A stretch of DNA of 64,000 nt from an uncultured Ectothiorhodospiraceae bacterium (lineage in GTDB: Bacteria > Pseudomonadota > Gammaproteobacteria > Nevskiales > Oceanococcaceae): the NCBI GenBank assembly GCA_937141935.1, contig CAKZQS010000046.1:99181-163180 (forward strand), in the 5' to 3' direction. The position numbers and the translations under genes are program-made. Below the pieces are notes generated by a model. That model did no database searches and had not been told where the DNA came from. It saw only the letters and a list, made by a program, of their open reading frames with translations. Each line of letters begins with the position of its first letter. The first letter of the stretch is position 1. Shown one piece after another: positions 43,946 to 53,449 of this stretch.

Positions 43946-44446
43946 ATGAAGCTGAACATCGAAGTCATTGCGCCGCGCAGCGGCGGCGACCTGGCGGCCT
44001 GCCGGGCCTTGCGTCATCGCGTATTCGTGGACGAGCAAAGCGTGCCCGAGCAGGTGGAGCGCGACGAGCGCGACGCGGACTGCACCCACGTGCTGATCCG
44101 CGACGAGGCGGGGGCGGCCATTGCCACCGGCCGGCTGCTGCCCGAGGGGCGCATCGGTCGCATGGCGGTGGACCCGGTCTGGCGCCGCATGGGCCTGGGG
44201 CGCATCGTGCTGGACCTGCTGCAGGCCTGTGCGCTGGCCGCCGGGCGCAGCCGCGTCAGCCTGCATGCGCAGGTCAGCGCCGTGCGCTTTTATACCGCCG
44301 CGGGCTACAGCCGCTGCGGCGACGACTTTGTCGAAGCCGGCATCCTGCATACGCCGATGGACCGCACGCTGGACCCGCAGAGCCCCGGCGTGGACGCGCT
44401 GCTTGCCGCCGCCCCGACGCACCTGCCGCAAGCCCCCGCCGCGTGA
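43946..44446 (+). CDS. GNAT-family N-acetyltransferase
   Basis: A 166-residue acetyltransferase. The core is visible as RHRVFVDEQSVPEQVERDERD in the first part, then ATGRLLPEGRIGRMAVDPVWRRMGLGRIVLDLLQ, in which RRMGLG is the acetyl-CoA pyrophosphate loop, and later FYTAAGY. The opening segment is that of ElaA/YjcF-like GNATs, whose substrates are mostly unknown. A leader of about 90 bp separates it from the protease gene, and its stop overlaps the RDD gene by 4 bp (GTGA). It probably forms a small operon with the following RDD, two-helix membrane and hydrolase genes. Confidence 0.88.
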   Translation: MKLNIEVIAPRSGGDLAACRALRHRVFVDEQSVPEQVERDERDADCTHVLIRDEAGAAIATGRLLPEGRIGRMAVDPVWRRMGLGRIVLDLLQACALAAGRSRVSLHAQVSAVRFYTAAGYSRCGDDFVEAGILHTPMDRTLDPQSPGVDALLAAAPTHLPQAPAA

Positions 44447-44922
44447 AGGGCGCGCTGATCCGGCCGGCCCCGCTGGGCCGCCGGCTGGCCGCCGCCCTGT
44501 ATGACCTGCTGCTGGTGTTGGCGCTGTGGTTCGCCGTGGGCTTTGCCGCCCTCCCCTTCACCGGCGGCGAGGCCGTGGCCACCGGCCACCCGGGCTTTGC
44601 GCTGCTGCTGTACCTGCTGACGGCCCTGTTTTACCTGGGCTTTTGGACCCACGGCGGGCAGACGCTGGGCATGCGCGCCTGGCGCCTGCAGCTCCGCCGC
44701 GAAGGCGGCGGCCCGGTGGACCTGCCGCGCGCGCTGCTGCGCCTGCTGCTGGCCCTGCCCAGCTGGGGCCTGGCCGGGCTGGGGCTGCTGGCCATGTATG
44801 CCGACGACCGTCGCCGCGCCCTGCACGACCGCTACAGCGGCACCGAAATGGTGCTGGTGCCCTTCAGCCGCGATGCCCAGCGCCCGCCGCCGCCTGATCC
44901 CGCCTCCGACTCGACATCCTGA
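44443..44922 (+). CDS. RDD-family membrane protein
   Basis: A 159-residue membrane protein with four hydrophobic stretches. The RDD signature is scattered as usual: PLGRRLAAALYDLLLV near the start, GGQTLGMRAWRLQL in the middle and DDRRRALHDRYSGTEMV near the end. RDD proteins may act in ion or solute transport but are poorly defined. The GTG at 44443 overlaps the GNAT stop (GTGA) and keeps the first RR-D motif. The C-terminal tail is Pro/Asp-rich and soluble. Confidence 0.85.
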   Translation: MKGALIRPAPLGRRLAAALYDLLLVLALWFAVGFAALPFTGGEAVATGHPGFALLLYLLTALFYLGFWTHGGQTLGMRAWRLQLRREGGGPVDLPRALLRLLLALPSWGLAGLGLLAMYADDRRRALHDRYSGTEMVLVPFSRDAQRPPPPDPASDSTS

Positions 44923-44955
44923 GCCGGCGACCCTCCTTCCGATAGAGCCCGATCC

Positions 44956-45318
44956 ATGCTGTTTTCCAACCCCCGCACCCTGCCGGCGCTGCTGCTGTGC
45001 ATCGGCGTGTTTCTGGCCGGCCACCGCTGGTATCAGCTCGAACAGATGCCGCCCTACGACGCCGAGGAGGTCGAGCTGGCGGTCGAGCTGAACTATGCGC
45101 TGGACCTGGCCCGGGCCCAGCGCGACGGCCAGCCGCTGCCGGATGCGCAACAGCGGCTGGACGACAAGGCCCGCCTGCGCGAGGAAATCGAGGCCCATTT
45201 CTATGGCAAGCGCAACGAGCTGCAGACGCAGATCCAGCAGGGGATCATCGCCGCCCTGATCGGCCTGGTGCTGTACGTCGGCGTGATGGTGCTGCAGCGC
45301 CGCGGCGTGATCCGGTGA
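44956..45318 (+). CDS. Small two-helix membrane protein, function unknown
   Basis: A 120-residue protein. An N-terminal hydrophobic helix (LPALLLCIGVFLAGHRW), an acidic helical loop rich in Glu, Asp and Gln (about 25-95), and a second helix (GIIAALIGLVLYVGVMVLQ) near the end. The loop should face the periplasm or form a coiled coil. It is not recognised as a named family. Its TGA overlaps the GTG of the hydrolase gene (GTGA at 45315-45318), which suggests coupled translation. Confidence 0.75.
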   Translation: MLFSNPRTLPALLLCIGVFLAGHRWYQLEQMPPYDAEEVELAVELNYALDLARAQRDGQPLPDAQQRLDDKARLREEIEAHFYGKRNELQTQIQQGIIAALIGLVLYVGVMVLQRRGVIR

Positions 45319-46034
45319 GCGCCCGCACGCCCTGGCACTGGTTGCCGCTGGAAGGCCGCGCCGCCGCCGAATTCGCGCTGGCCGGCTGGCACGCCCGCCG
45401 CCTGCGCGACCTGCCCGCCGGTGACGGCCATGCCGTGCTGGTGATCCCCGGCTTTGGCGGCGACGATCACGCCACGGCGCCCCTGCGCCGTGCGCTGAAG
45501 CAGTGTGGCTACGCGGTGCACGGCTGGGGCCAGGGCCGCAACACCGGCATGCGCCGCGCCGTGGGCCAGGCGCTGGGCGCACAACTGGCGCGGCTGCGCG
45601 AGCACAGCGGTGGCCGCGTCAGCCTGATCGGCTGGAGCCTGGGCGGCATCTTCGCCCGCGAGATGGCCCGCCGCGAGGCCGACGCCGTGCGTCAGGTCAT
45701 CACGCTGGGCAGCCCGATCCAGGACAGCGACCACACCACCATCGACGCGCTGTTTCGCCTGCTGAACCCGGGCACGCCCGCGCGCACGCCCCCGGAGCAG
45801 CGCGCCGCCCGCAGCCGCCCGCCGGCGGTGCCCTGCACGGCGATCTACACCCGCAGCGACGGCATCGTACCCTGGCGCGCGGCGCTGGAGCCGGCCGCGC
45901 CGCACACCCGCAACGTCCGCGTGCGCGGCTCGCACATGGGCCTGCCGGCCAATCCGCAAGTCTGGCGCGCCTGCGCCGAGGCGCTGGCCACGCCGCTGCC
46001 CCGACCCGGCGGCGCCAAAACCGGCACGGCCTGA
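45315..46034 (+). CDS. Alpha/beta-hydrolase (lipase-like)
   Basis: A 239-residue hydrolase. Key blocks are HAVLVIPGFGGDDHATAPL (oxyanion region), LIGWSLGGIFAREMARR with the nucleophile Ser in GWSLG, the ITLGSPI strand-turn, an acidic residue in YTRSDGIVPW and the catalytic His in RGSHMGL. The block order matches triacylglycerol-lipase/thioesterase-like hydrolases such as the PGAP1-like group. No signal peptide is visible, so it is likely cytoplasmic. GTG 45315 overlaps the stop of the two-helix protein and is the only start near the core. The substrate is not evident. Confidence 0.82.
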   Translation: MSARTPWHWLPLEGRAAAEFALAGWHARRLRDLPAGDGHAVLVIPGFGGDDHATAPLRRALKQCGYAVHGWGQGRNTGMRRAVGQALGAQLARLREHSGGRVSLIGWSLGGIFAREMARREADAVRQVITLGSPIQDSDHTTIDALFRLLNPGTPARTPPEQRAARSRPPAVPCTAIYTRSDGIVPWRAALEPAAPHTRNVRVRGSHMGLPANPQVWRACAEALATPLPRPGGAKTGTA

Positions 46035-46081
46035 GCCATCTCGGCCCAGGGGGCACCGCCACGCCAACGGCGGACGGCACC

Positions 46082-46765
46082 CTAGATCGGCGCGGTCAGC
46101 TCGGCGCCCTCGTTGCGGGCGTTGTTGACCCGCGGGCTGACCCGGTACCACTGCAGCGCCGGCGTCGGCGCTTCCGGCAGGGCCGCCTGGGCGTCCGCAC
46201 CACCCCGCAACCATTGCCGCGCCATCGCCGGCTCCAGCAGCACCGGCTCGCGGTGGTGCAGCGCGTCCTGCGGGGGCCGCGCGGCGCGGGTCAGGATGGT
46301 GGCCGACAGCGTGATCTCGCCACTGTCGGCATCAACACGCTCCTCCCACAGCCCGGCGAAGACCAGCGGGCCGCCCTGCGCGGCGTGCAAAAAATAGGGC
46401 TGCTTGGCGCCCTGCTCCAGCCGCCACTCGTAATAGCCGCCCGCGGGAATCAGCGCGTGCTGGGCGCCGCGCCAGGCGCCGCGGTAGCTGGGCTTGCCGG
46501 CCACCTCCTCCAGGCGCGCGTTGAAGGTGGCATAGCGCGGCGCGGCCTCGCGCGACCAGCGCGGCACCAGGCCCCAGCGCGCCTGGGCCCAGCCGGGCTC
46601 GCCCCCGGGCTCGCGCTCGTGCCCGCCCTTGTGCCCGGCGCGCAGCAGGTGAATCGATTGCGTCGGCGCCACGTTGCGGCGTGTGGCCTGCAGCCGCGGC
46701 CAGCCGGCCAGGATGTCCTCCCACTGGCGCAGGTTGTCGATGTGTTCGGAAAAGCGACCGCACAT
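46082..46765 (-). CDS. SRAP-domain protein (YedK/HMCES-type abasic-site DNA-protein crosslinker)
   Basis: A 227-residue SRAP protein. The start must be ATG 46765, because the catalytic Cys has to be residue 2 (MCGRF) after Met removal; a longer upstream frame is excluded on this ground. Other active-site marks are RRNVAPTQ, ARWGLVPRWS, the Asn in TFNARLEEV, GGYYEWR with the conserved Glu, and the H-x-R segment LHHREPVLL. The family forms a thiazolidine crosslink with abasic sites in single-stranded DNA and protects them during replication. It faces away from the AddB-like gene across a 317-bp gap. Confidence 0.92.
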   Translation of the reverse strand: MCGRFSEHIDNLRQWEDILAGWPRLQATRRNVAPTQSIHLLRAGHKGGHEREPGGEPGWAQARWGLVPRWSREAAPRYATFNARLEEVAGKPSYRGAWRGAQHALIPAGGYYEWRLEQGAKQPYFLHAAQGGPLVFAGLWEERVDADSGEITLSATILTRAARPPQDALHHREPVLLEPAMARQWLRGGADAQAALPEAPTPALQWYRVSPRVNNARNEGAELTAPI

Positions 46766-47082
46766 GGGCACATGCTGCCATGCCCCGGGGCACCGGGACG
46801 CTCGGGTGTCCCGGCCGCGGGACGCTTTGCCGCCCAAGCGCGATGGCTGCCGGGCCGGTCGCAGGCGGCGCGGAGCCTGCCGCCAAAGCCGCTACCATCG
46901 CGGGTGGGGCGGCGATCGGGGCGGCGCGCGCGGCCCCTGCCCCGGGCAGGCTCAGCTTTTGAGCCCGGGGCGCGCCAGACTGCCCCGCGGCGGCCCGGCC
47001 AGGCAGCCGCCCCGGAGCGAGACCGCCGGCGGCGCCGGCCCGATACCACCACCCGCAAGGCACATCCACCCGCAAGGCCCGC
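46766..47082. other. 317-bp intergenic region with a GC-rich inverted repeat
   Basis: No convincing gene or RNA is seen. One inverted repeat has arms GCCCCGGGC (46939-46947) and GCCCGGGGC (46963-46971) around a 15-bp loop containing TTTT. The hairpin lacks a T-run, so it is not a clear terminator. The gap separates the divergent SRAP and AddB-like genes and must hold both promoters, but no good -10/-35 pair stands out. Confidence 0.4.
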
Positions 47083-49863
47083 ATGACCCCGCCCTCGAAT
47101 CCCCGGCCCACGCCGACCCCGCCAGCCCCCGCCCACGCCGGACAGGCCGTGACGCTGGCGCCGACCCCGGCGCTGGCACGCCAGCTGCGCGAGGCCGAGG
47201 CGCTGCGCCGGCAGCAGGCCGGCGAACGGGTCTGGGAGGCGCCGCAGATCTTCCCGGTCGACCTGTGGGCGCGGCGCCTGTGGCTGCGCGCCTGGCCCGA
47301 ACAGCAGCAGCTGCACCCGGTGCAGGAGCTGGTGTTGTGCGAGCAGCTAACGGCTGCGCAGGGCGCGCAAGTGCTGTCGTCGACCGAGCTGGCGCGCTCG
47401 CTGCGCCAGGCGCTGGCGATCTGCGACCAGCAGGACATCGACCTGGCCCAGGCCCCGGAATCGACCACCGAGCAGCAGCAGCTGCGCGGCTGGCGCGAGG
47501 AGCTGGCGACCATGCTGGCGCGCTTCGGCGGCCTGACCAATGCCCAGGTTGAGCCGGCGCTGACGCGGCTGATTGCGGCCGGCCAGGTGCGCCCCCCGGC
47601 GCACATCCGCGTGGCCGGCGAGCCGGCCGACCTGAGCCGGGCGCAGCGGCAGCTGCTCGCGGCCTGCGTCGCCGCCGGCGCGCGGGTGGAGTACGCCGAC
47701 CCGCGCGGGCCGGCCACAGGCACGGCGGCCTGCGAGGGCCGGCTTTACGCCAACGAGACGGCGCTGTGGTCGGGCGTGGCCACGCTGGTGCGCGAGGCCC
47801 TGCGCGCCGCGCCCGAGGCCCGCGTACTGATCGTGGTCGACAACGCCGAAACGCTGCGTCCGGCGCTGGAGGCCGCGCTGCAGGAAGCGCTGTGCCCACA
47901 GCTGATGCTCGAGGGTTCACGCCAGCGCCCCTGGCGCTTTGCCGCCGGGCGCCGGCTGTCCGAATACCCACTGGTCAGCGCCGCGCTGAGCCTGCTGCGC
48001 TGGAGCCGCCAGACCGACGACCCCGACAGCGTCTTTGCGCTGCTGCACAACCCGGTGCTGCTCGGCGGCGAGCGCGCCCTGGACGCGGCGCGCGCCGAGC
48101 GCCGGCTGCGTCGCGAGGGCGGTGACGTGATGCCGCTGGCGCGCGTGTTGGGCGCGCTGGCACCGGGCCCGGCGGCCGAGGCGCTGCAGGCCTTTGCCGA
48201 GGTCCTGCAGCAGGCGCCGCGCGAGGCGCTGCCCTCGGCCTGGGTCGCCCACCTGGATGCGCGCCTGGCGGCCTTTGGCTGGCCCAACGTCGCGGGCACG
48301 CTGCCGCCGGAGCTGCACCAGGAAGTCGAGCAGTGGCGCGAAGCCTGCGCCACCTTCCAGGCGCTGGATGCCCAGACCGGGCCCATCAGCCCGGCCCAGG
48401 CCGCCCGCTACCTGCGCGAAACGGTGGCCACCCGCCGCTTCACGCCGCGCGCCGAGATCGACGTGCCGGTCGAAATCGTGGACCTCGATGGCGCCCGTGG
48501 CCTGCGCGCCGACCTGATCATCGCGGCCGGGCTGTACGAGTCAAACTTCCCGCGGCCGGTACGGCGCAACCCCTTTATCGCCCAGAGCGTGCTGGTGGCC
48601 AGCGAGCTGCCCTACAGCAGCCCGGAGGACTGCAACCTGCGGGCACAGCGCTTCCTGGAGGACAGCGCCCGCAACGGCCGGCGGCTGGTCTACGCCTGCG
48701 CCGCCCAGAGCGACGCCGGCAGCGAGCTGGAACCCTCGCCGCTGCTGCGTCGCGCGCTGGGCGGGCCGCTGCAGCCGGCGCAGCCGGGCGACACCGCCAT
48801 CCAGCGCTGGGTGGGCGCGGCGACGCTGAGCGCGTCGCAGGAGGAGCCGACCCCCGTGACACCTGCCGAGCTGCGCGGCGGCTATGTGCGCGGCGGTGCG
48901 CGCCTGCTCGAATCGGTAGCCGAATCGCCGCTGTATGCGCTGGTGGCCCACCGGCTCGGTGCCCAGGGCCTGGACCCGGTCAGCCGCATGAGCCCCGCCA
49001 CCCAGGGGCGCCTGACCCACCGGGTGATGGAGCGCTTGAGCCGGCGCTGGGCCAGCCGCGACGCGCTGCGCGCGGCCGAGGCGCAGTGGGAGGACGCCAT
49101 TGCCCAGGCCGTGGACCAGGCGCTGGAGGAGCTGACCCAGGCCACCCGCTACCGCCCCGCCACGCTGCAGCTGGAGCGCGGCTACCAGATCGGCGTGGCC
49201 CGTGCGGCGCTGGGCCACGAGGTGCGCCGCGCGCACAACTACAGCGTGCTCGGCCGCGAGCTGCGCATCGAGGACATCGAATTCCATGGCCTGCCGCTGC
49301 GGCTGAGCATCGACCGCATCGACCGCGTGCACACGCCGCTGGGGCCACGCGACTTGCTGATCGACTACAAGACCAGCACGCAAATGAGCATCGGCGGCTG
49401 GGAGGCCGAGGCGCTGCGCGAGCCGCAGCTGCCGCTGTACGGCTCGGACACGGTGCTGGCCGGCGTCAACGCCGCGCTGGCCCGCCAGGCCGCGGCCAGC
49501 GGCGAGCCCGCACCGGCCCCGGTGGGTTGCGACGGGCTGTGCTTCTTTGTCGTGCACCCGGAGAAGCCGGCCTTCAAGGCGCTGACCAACTGGACGCCCA
49601 AGCTGCTGGAGGACGGCAGCGCCGGCGGCTCGCGCGAGGAGCGCGACTGGCCCGGCCGCCGCCAGCGCTGGCAACAGCGGCTGGAATCGATGACCGCGGC
49701 CTTTCTGGCCGGCGATTTGCGCTTCGACGCACCCAGCAGCAAGGCCGAGACCTTTGCCGCCGATCTGCTCGCCGTGCTGACCGCCGGCCACCGCGAACGG
49801 GCCGGCGACCCCGGTGATGGCGGCGATGGCAGCGATGACGCCGGCGCCGGAGAGGCGCCATGA
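47083..49863 (+). CDS. AddB-like nuclease subunit (PD-(D/E)XK DNA repair protein)
   Basis: A 926-residue protein of the proteobacterial AddB-like type. A Pro-rich leader is followed by VTLAPTPALARQLREAEALRRQ, a helicase-like but Walker-lacking N-terminal half, and a C-terminal PD-(D/E)XK nuclease: LRLSIDRIDRV and LLIDYKTSTQMSIGGW, containing the active-site Asp and DYK. The Cys cluster typical of Bacillus AddB iron-sulfur nucleases is not obvious. It overlaps the AddA-like helicase gene (ATGA at 49860-49863), and the two should form a heterodimer that resects double-strand breaks for RecA. The acidic Gly/Asp tail at the C-terminus is unusual. This group is often annotated only as a probable DNA repair protein. 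Confidence 0.87.
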   Translation: MTPPSNPRPTPTPPAPAHAGQAVTLAPTPALARQLREAEALRRQQAGERVWEAPQIFPVDLWARRLWLRAWPEQQQLHPVQELVLCEQLTAAQGAQVLSSTELARSLRQALAICDQQDIDLAQAPESTTEQQQLRGWREELATMLARFGGLTNAQVEPALTRLIAAGQVRPPAHIRVAGEPADLSRAQRQLLAACVAAGARVEYADPRGPATGTAACEGRLYANETALWSGVATLVREALRAAPEARVLIVVDNAETLRPALEAALQEALCPQLMLEGSRQRPWRFAAGRRLSEYPLVSAALSLLRWSRQTDDPDSVFALLHNPVLLGGERALDAARAERRLRREGGDVMPLARVLGALAPGPAAEALQAFAEVLQQAPREALPSAWVAHLDARLAAFGWPNVAGTLPPELHQEVEQWREACATFQALDAQTGPISPAQAARYLRETVATRRFTPRAEIDVPVEIVDLDGARGLRADLIIAAGLYESNFPRPVRRNPFIAQSVLVASELPYSSPEDCNLRAQRFLEDSARNGRRLVYACAAQSDAGSELEPSPLLRRALGGPLQPAQPGDTAIQRWVGAATLSASQEEPTPVTPAELRGGYVRGGARLLESVAESPLYALVAHRLGAQGLDPVSRMSPATQGRLTHRVMERLSRRWASRDALRAAEAQWEDAIAQAVDQALEELTQATRYRPATLQLERGYQIGVARAALGHEVRRAHNYSVLGRELRIEDIEFHGLPLRLSIDRIDRVHTPLGPRDLLIDYKTSTQMSIGGWEAEALREPQLPLYGSDTVLAGVNAALARQAAASGEPAPAPVGCDGLCFFVVHPEKPAFKALTNWTPKLLEDGSAGGSREERDWPGRRQRWQQRLESMTAAFLAGDLRFDAPSSKAETFAADLLAVLTAGHRERAGDPGDGGDGSDDAGAGEAP

Positions 49864-52800
49864 GCCGCCTGCTCAAACCCGGGCCCGAGGCCTACCGCGG
49901 CGGTGCGCTGGGCGATGCCGACGCCCGCGAGCGGGCGCTGGACATCCGCCACAGCGTCATCGTCAAGGCCCCGGCCGGCTCCGGCAAGACCACGCTGCTG
50001 GTGCAGCGTTTCCTGCGCGCGCTGGCCCGCTGCCAGCAGCCCGAGGAGGTGGTGGCCATCACCTTCACCCGCAAGGCCGCCGCGGAGATGCGCCAGCGCC
50101 TGACCCAGCTGCTGCACCAAAAGCCCGAGGACCCCGACGTGGCCGCCGTCCTGCGCGCCGACGCCGCGCAGGGCTGGCAGCTGCGCGACAACAGCGCCCG
50201 GCTGCGGGTGACGACCATCGACTCCTTCTGCGGCAGCATCACCCAGCAGGTGCCCATCACCAGCACGCTGGGTGGCAGCGGCAAGCCCACCGAGGACGAC
50301 CAGCCGCTGCTGGACCAGGCCATCCTGCGGCTGCTGGCCGACCTGGATGGCCCAGCGGCCGAGGCCGGGGCCGAACAGGCCCAGCAGGCCGTGCGGCGGC
50401 TGCTGCTGGATGCGCGCAACCGCAGCGACGCCCTGCTGGAGCCGCTGCGCAGCCTGTTGCGCACGCGCGACCGCTGGTATGCCGCGCTGCTCGACCGCCG
50501 CGAGCAGGCGGCCGCCGGCCGGCCCAGCACCCAGGGCCAGCGCCTGCTGACCCTGACCGCGCAGGCGGCCTTGCGGGCGCTCGACGCCACCCTGAGCGCC
50601 GAAGATCGCGGCGCCATTCTCGAGGCCTGGGCGCTGCGCCGCCTCGAGCAGCCCGAAGAGCCGCTGGTGCCCGGCCTGCAGGACGCCATCGGCAGCGGCC
50701 GTTGGCCGCCCGCCGAGGCCACGGCGCTCGGCGTCTGGCAGCAGCTGTTGAGCGCCTATGTCACCGGCAAAAAGCAGCTCGCCAAACCCGGCGGGCTGCG
50801 CCAGCCCACGCAGGGCTGGCTGGCCGGCAAGCCCGGGGCGCAATGCGCCAAGGCCCTGCTGAAGGATTGGCATGACAGCGGTCGCGCCGTGGCGATCGAT
50901 GCCGTGCTGACCCCGGTGCTGACCCACCCCGGCACCACCATCCCGGACAGCGTGCGCAGCTATGGCGAGGCGCTGGATGCCGCGCTGGCGCGGCTGGTGG
51001 ATCACCTCTTCGACGTCTTCGCCGAGAGCGGCGAGGTCGACTTCCTGGAGGTCTCGCAGCGCGCCAACATCGCGCTAAGCGGCGCCACCGACCAGGGGTA
51101 CGCGCTGCTCGAAAGGCTGGACCAGCGCATCTCGCACCTGCTGGTGGACGAGATGCAGGACACCTCGCACACCCAGCTGCTGCTGCTGCGGCAAATCACC
51201 GCCGGCTGGCAACCCGGGGACGAGCGCACGCTGTTCCTGGTGGGGGACCCGCAGCAGTCGATCTACAGCTTCCGCAATTCCGATGTCGCGCTGTTCATCG
51301 ACCTGTGGGAGCAGCAGCACCTGGGGCCCGGTCGCGACGGCGTGCCGCTGCGCCGCTGCGAGCTCAGCGCCAACTTCCGCTCGTTGCCGGCCGTGGTGGA
51401 CTTCAACAACCGCGTCTATGCCCAGGTCTTCCCCGCGCACAGCAACGCGCTGGGCGGCAGTGCGGCCTTCAGCGCCGCCGAGGCCCGGCTTGTGCCGGCC
51501 ACGACCATCGCCGCAGCCGACGCCGCCTGGGCGGGGCTGGAGGACGAGGAATGCGCACGCTGGCACCGCATCGCCGGCGACCCCAACGCGGCGCCGCCGA
51601 GCGAGGCGACGCTGGTGGCCGACGAGGTCGAGCGCGTGCTGGCCAGCACGCCGGCCCGCTCGGTGGGCGTCATTGGCCGCACCCGCTCCCACATCCAGCC
51701 CGTGATCGAGGAGCTGGACCGCCGCGGCATCGGCTACGTGGCCGACGACGTCGACAGCCTGGCCAACCGGCCCGAGGTGCGCGTGCTCGGCGCGCTGGCG
51801 CGCGCGCTGTGGCACGCCGCCGACGACACCGCCTGGCTGGCGCTACTGCGCAGCCCCCTGCTGGGCCTGAGCTGGGGCGAGCTTCTGGCCCTGCGCCAGG
51901 CGACCGGGCCCGAGGCGGAGCGCTGCTGGCCCGAGCGCCTGGCACGGGCCGACGAGGCGCCCCTGCCCGCGCCGGCGCGGGCGCGGCTGCAGCGGCTGCA
52001 GGCCGCGCTGGCCCGGCGCGAGGGGCCCATCGAACGCGCGGACCTGGCGCGGCTGGTGGAGCAGGTCTGGCATGCGCTGGGCGGCCCCGCCACGCTGGCC
52101 AACCGTGCCGAGCTGGCGAACGTGCGCAAGGCGCTGGTCCTGCTGACCGAGCAAACCGAGGGCGGCAGCGCGGCCACACTGGAGGAGTTTCGCCGCCGGC
52201 TGGGGCAAAGCTACGCCCTGCCCGCGCGCGCCGAGGCACAGGTCTCGCTGATGACCATCCACAAGAGCAAGGGCCTGGAGTTCGACCACGTCTTCGTGGT
52301 GGGCGCCGGCCGGCGCTTTCGCGGCGATGACAAGCCGCTGCTGGCCACCCTTGCCGCCATGGATGACCTGCTGGCCGTGCCCAAGCCGCCGCCGGGCGAT
52401 GAGCACAGCGCCTGGGCCCGGCTCTACCGTTTCGTCTGCGACCTGCTGAAGGCGCGGCGCCAGGCCGAGGACTGCCGCTTGGCCTATGTCGCCAGCACGC
52501 GTGCGGCGTTGGCGCTGCACGGCTACGAAACCTGGAGCTGGGACGACAAGACGGGCGCGCCCAAGCCGCCGCAATCCAACTCGCTCGCCGGTCGCATCGC
52601 GCCCGGCACCGCGACGCTGGCCGCACCGGAGCTCAGCCTGCATGCCGGCGAGGAGCCGGCGCCGCAGGCGCAGGAGGCGGAGCACGCGGCCGCGGACAAG
52701 GCCACGCCGCCCGCGCCACAGCCCACCCTGCTGTCGGCCTCCACGCAGCGGCTGCCGGCCGACTACGCGCCGCGGATCGACCCCGAGCTGACCCTGCCGC

Positions 52801-53441
52801 TGCGCAGCGTGGACCGCATGCGGCCCAGCGAGGCCACGCTGAACGCCGCCGAAAGCGCGGGCGGCGACGCCCCCGAGGCGCGGCTGGATCGCGGCGCGGG
52901 CACCGCCGAGGCGATTCGCCGGCGCCTGTATGGCGACATGTACCACGCCGCGATGGAGCGCATTGCCGAACAGGGGCTGGCGCAGTACTGGCAGGAGGAT
53001 GGCGGCGTGCGCCAGGCGGCGCTGGCGGCACTGCAGCCGGCGCTGCGCGGGGGGCTGCGCCGCATGGGCCTGCCCGAACCCGAGGTGGCCAGCACGCTGG
53101 ACGCGCTGCAGGCGCTGCTCGCGGCGACCCTGGACGATGCGCAGGCCCGCTGGATCCTCGCGCCCCGCGACTGGGCCCGCAATGAATACCCCTTGGCCGG
53201 CTACCTCGACGGCCAGTGGGTCAGCGCCATCATCGACCGCGCCTTCATCGAGGCGGACGCGCTGTGGATCATCGATTACAAGAGCGGGGAGCGCAGCGAG
53301 GCCGCCGTGGCCGAGTACCAGCGCCAGCTCGCCACCTACGCCCGCCTGCTGGCCGAGCTGCAGCCCGGCCGGCGCATGCGCTGCGCGCTGTACTGGGCGC
53401 GCAGCCGGACGCTGGAGGAGCTGCCCAGCGAAGTGGAGTGA
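49860..53441 (+). CDS. AddA-like UvrD/Rep-family helicase with C-terminal nuclease
   Basis: A 1193-residue helicase-nuclease. SF1A motifs in order: Walker A APAGSGKT (37-44), motif Ia AITFTRKAAAEMRQR, DNA-contact VTTIDSFC, motif II LLVDEMQDT, motif III LFLVGDPQQSIYSFR, motif IV ELSANFRS, motif V MTIHKSKGLEFD and motif VI LAYVASTRA (with Ser in place of the usual Leu/Val). A linker of about 100 residues, rich in Pro/Ala/Glu, leads to the RecB-type nuclease with IIDRAFIEAD and LWIIDYKSGER. It translocates on DNA and degrades ends as an AddAB-type enzyme, and its start overlaps the AddB-like gene. It converges with the tRNA-Ala locus; the repeat block begins only 9 bp after its stop. Confidence 0.92.
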   Translation: MSRLLKPGPEAYRGGALGDADARERALDIRHSVIVKAPAGSGKTTLLVQRFLRALARCQQPEEVVAITFTRKAAAEMRQRLTQLLHQKPEDPDVAAVLRADAAQGWQLRDNSARLRVTTIDSFCGSITQQVPITSTLGGSGKPTEDDQPLLDQAILRLLADLDGPAAEAGAEQAQQAVRRLLLDARNRSDALLEPLRSLLRTRDRWYAALLDRREQAAAGRPSTQGQRLLTLTAQAALRALDATLSAEDRGAILEAWALRRLEQPEEPLVPGLQDAIGSGRWPPAEATALGVWQQLLSAYVTGKKQLAKPGGLRQPTQGWLAGKPGAQCAKALLKDWHDSGRAVAIDAVLTPVLTHPGTTIPDSVRSYGEALDAALARLVDHLFDVFAESGEVDFLEVSQRANIALSGATDQGYALLERLDQRISHLLVDEMQDTSHTQLLLLRQITAGWQPGDERTLFLVGDPQQSIYSFRNSDVALFIDLWEQQHLGPGRDGVPLRRCELSANFRSLPAVVDFNNRVYAQVFPAHSNALGGSAAFSAAEARLVPATTIAAADAAWAGLEDEECARWHRIAGDPNAAPPSEATLVADEVERVLASTPARSVGVIGRTRSHIQPVIEELDRRGIGYVADDVDSLANRPEVRVLGALARALWHAADDTAWLALLRSPLLGLSWGELLALRQATGPEAERCWPERLARADEAPLPAPARARLQRLQAALARREGPIERADLARLVEQVWHALGGPATLANRAELANVRKALVLLTEQTEGGSAATLEEFRRRLGQSYALPARAEAQVSLMTIHKSKGLEFDHVFVVGAGRRFRGDDKPLLATLAAMDDLLAVPKPPPGDEHSAWARLYRFVCDLLKARRQAEDCRLAYVASTRAALALHGYETWSWDDKTGAPKPPQSNSLAGRIAPGTATLAAPELSLHAGEEPAPQAQEAEHAAADKATPPAPQPTLLSASTQRLPADYAPRIDPELTLPLRSVDRMRPSEATLNAAESAGGDAPEARLDRGAGTAEAIRRRLYGDMYHAAMERIAEQGLAQYWQEDGGVRQAALAALQPALRGGLRRMGLPEPEVASTLDALQALLAATLDDAQARWILAPRDWARNEYPLAGYLDGQWVSAIIDRAFIEADALWIIDYKSGERSEAAVAEYQRQLATYARLLAELQPGRRMRCALYWARSRTLEELPSEVE

Positions 53442-53449
53442 GGGCGCGG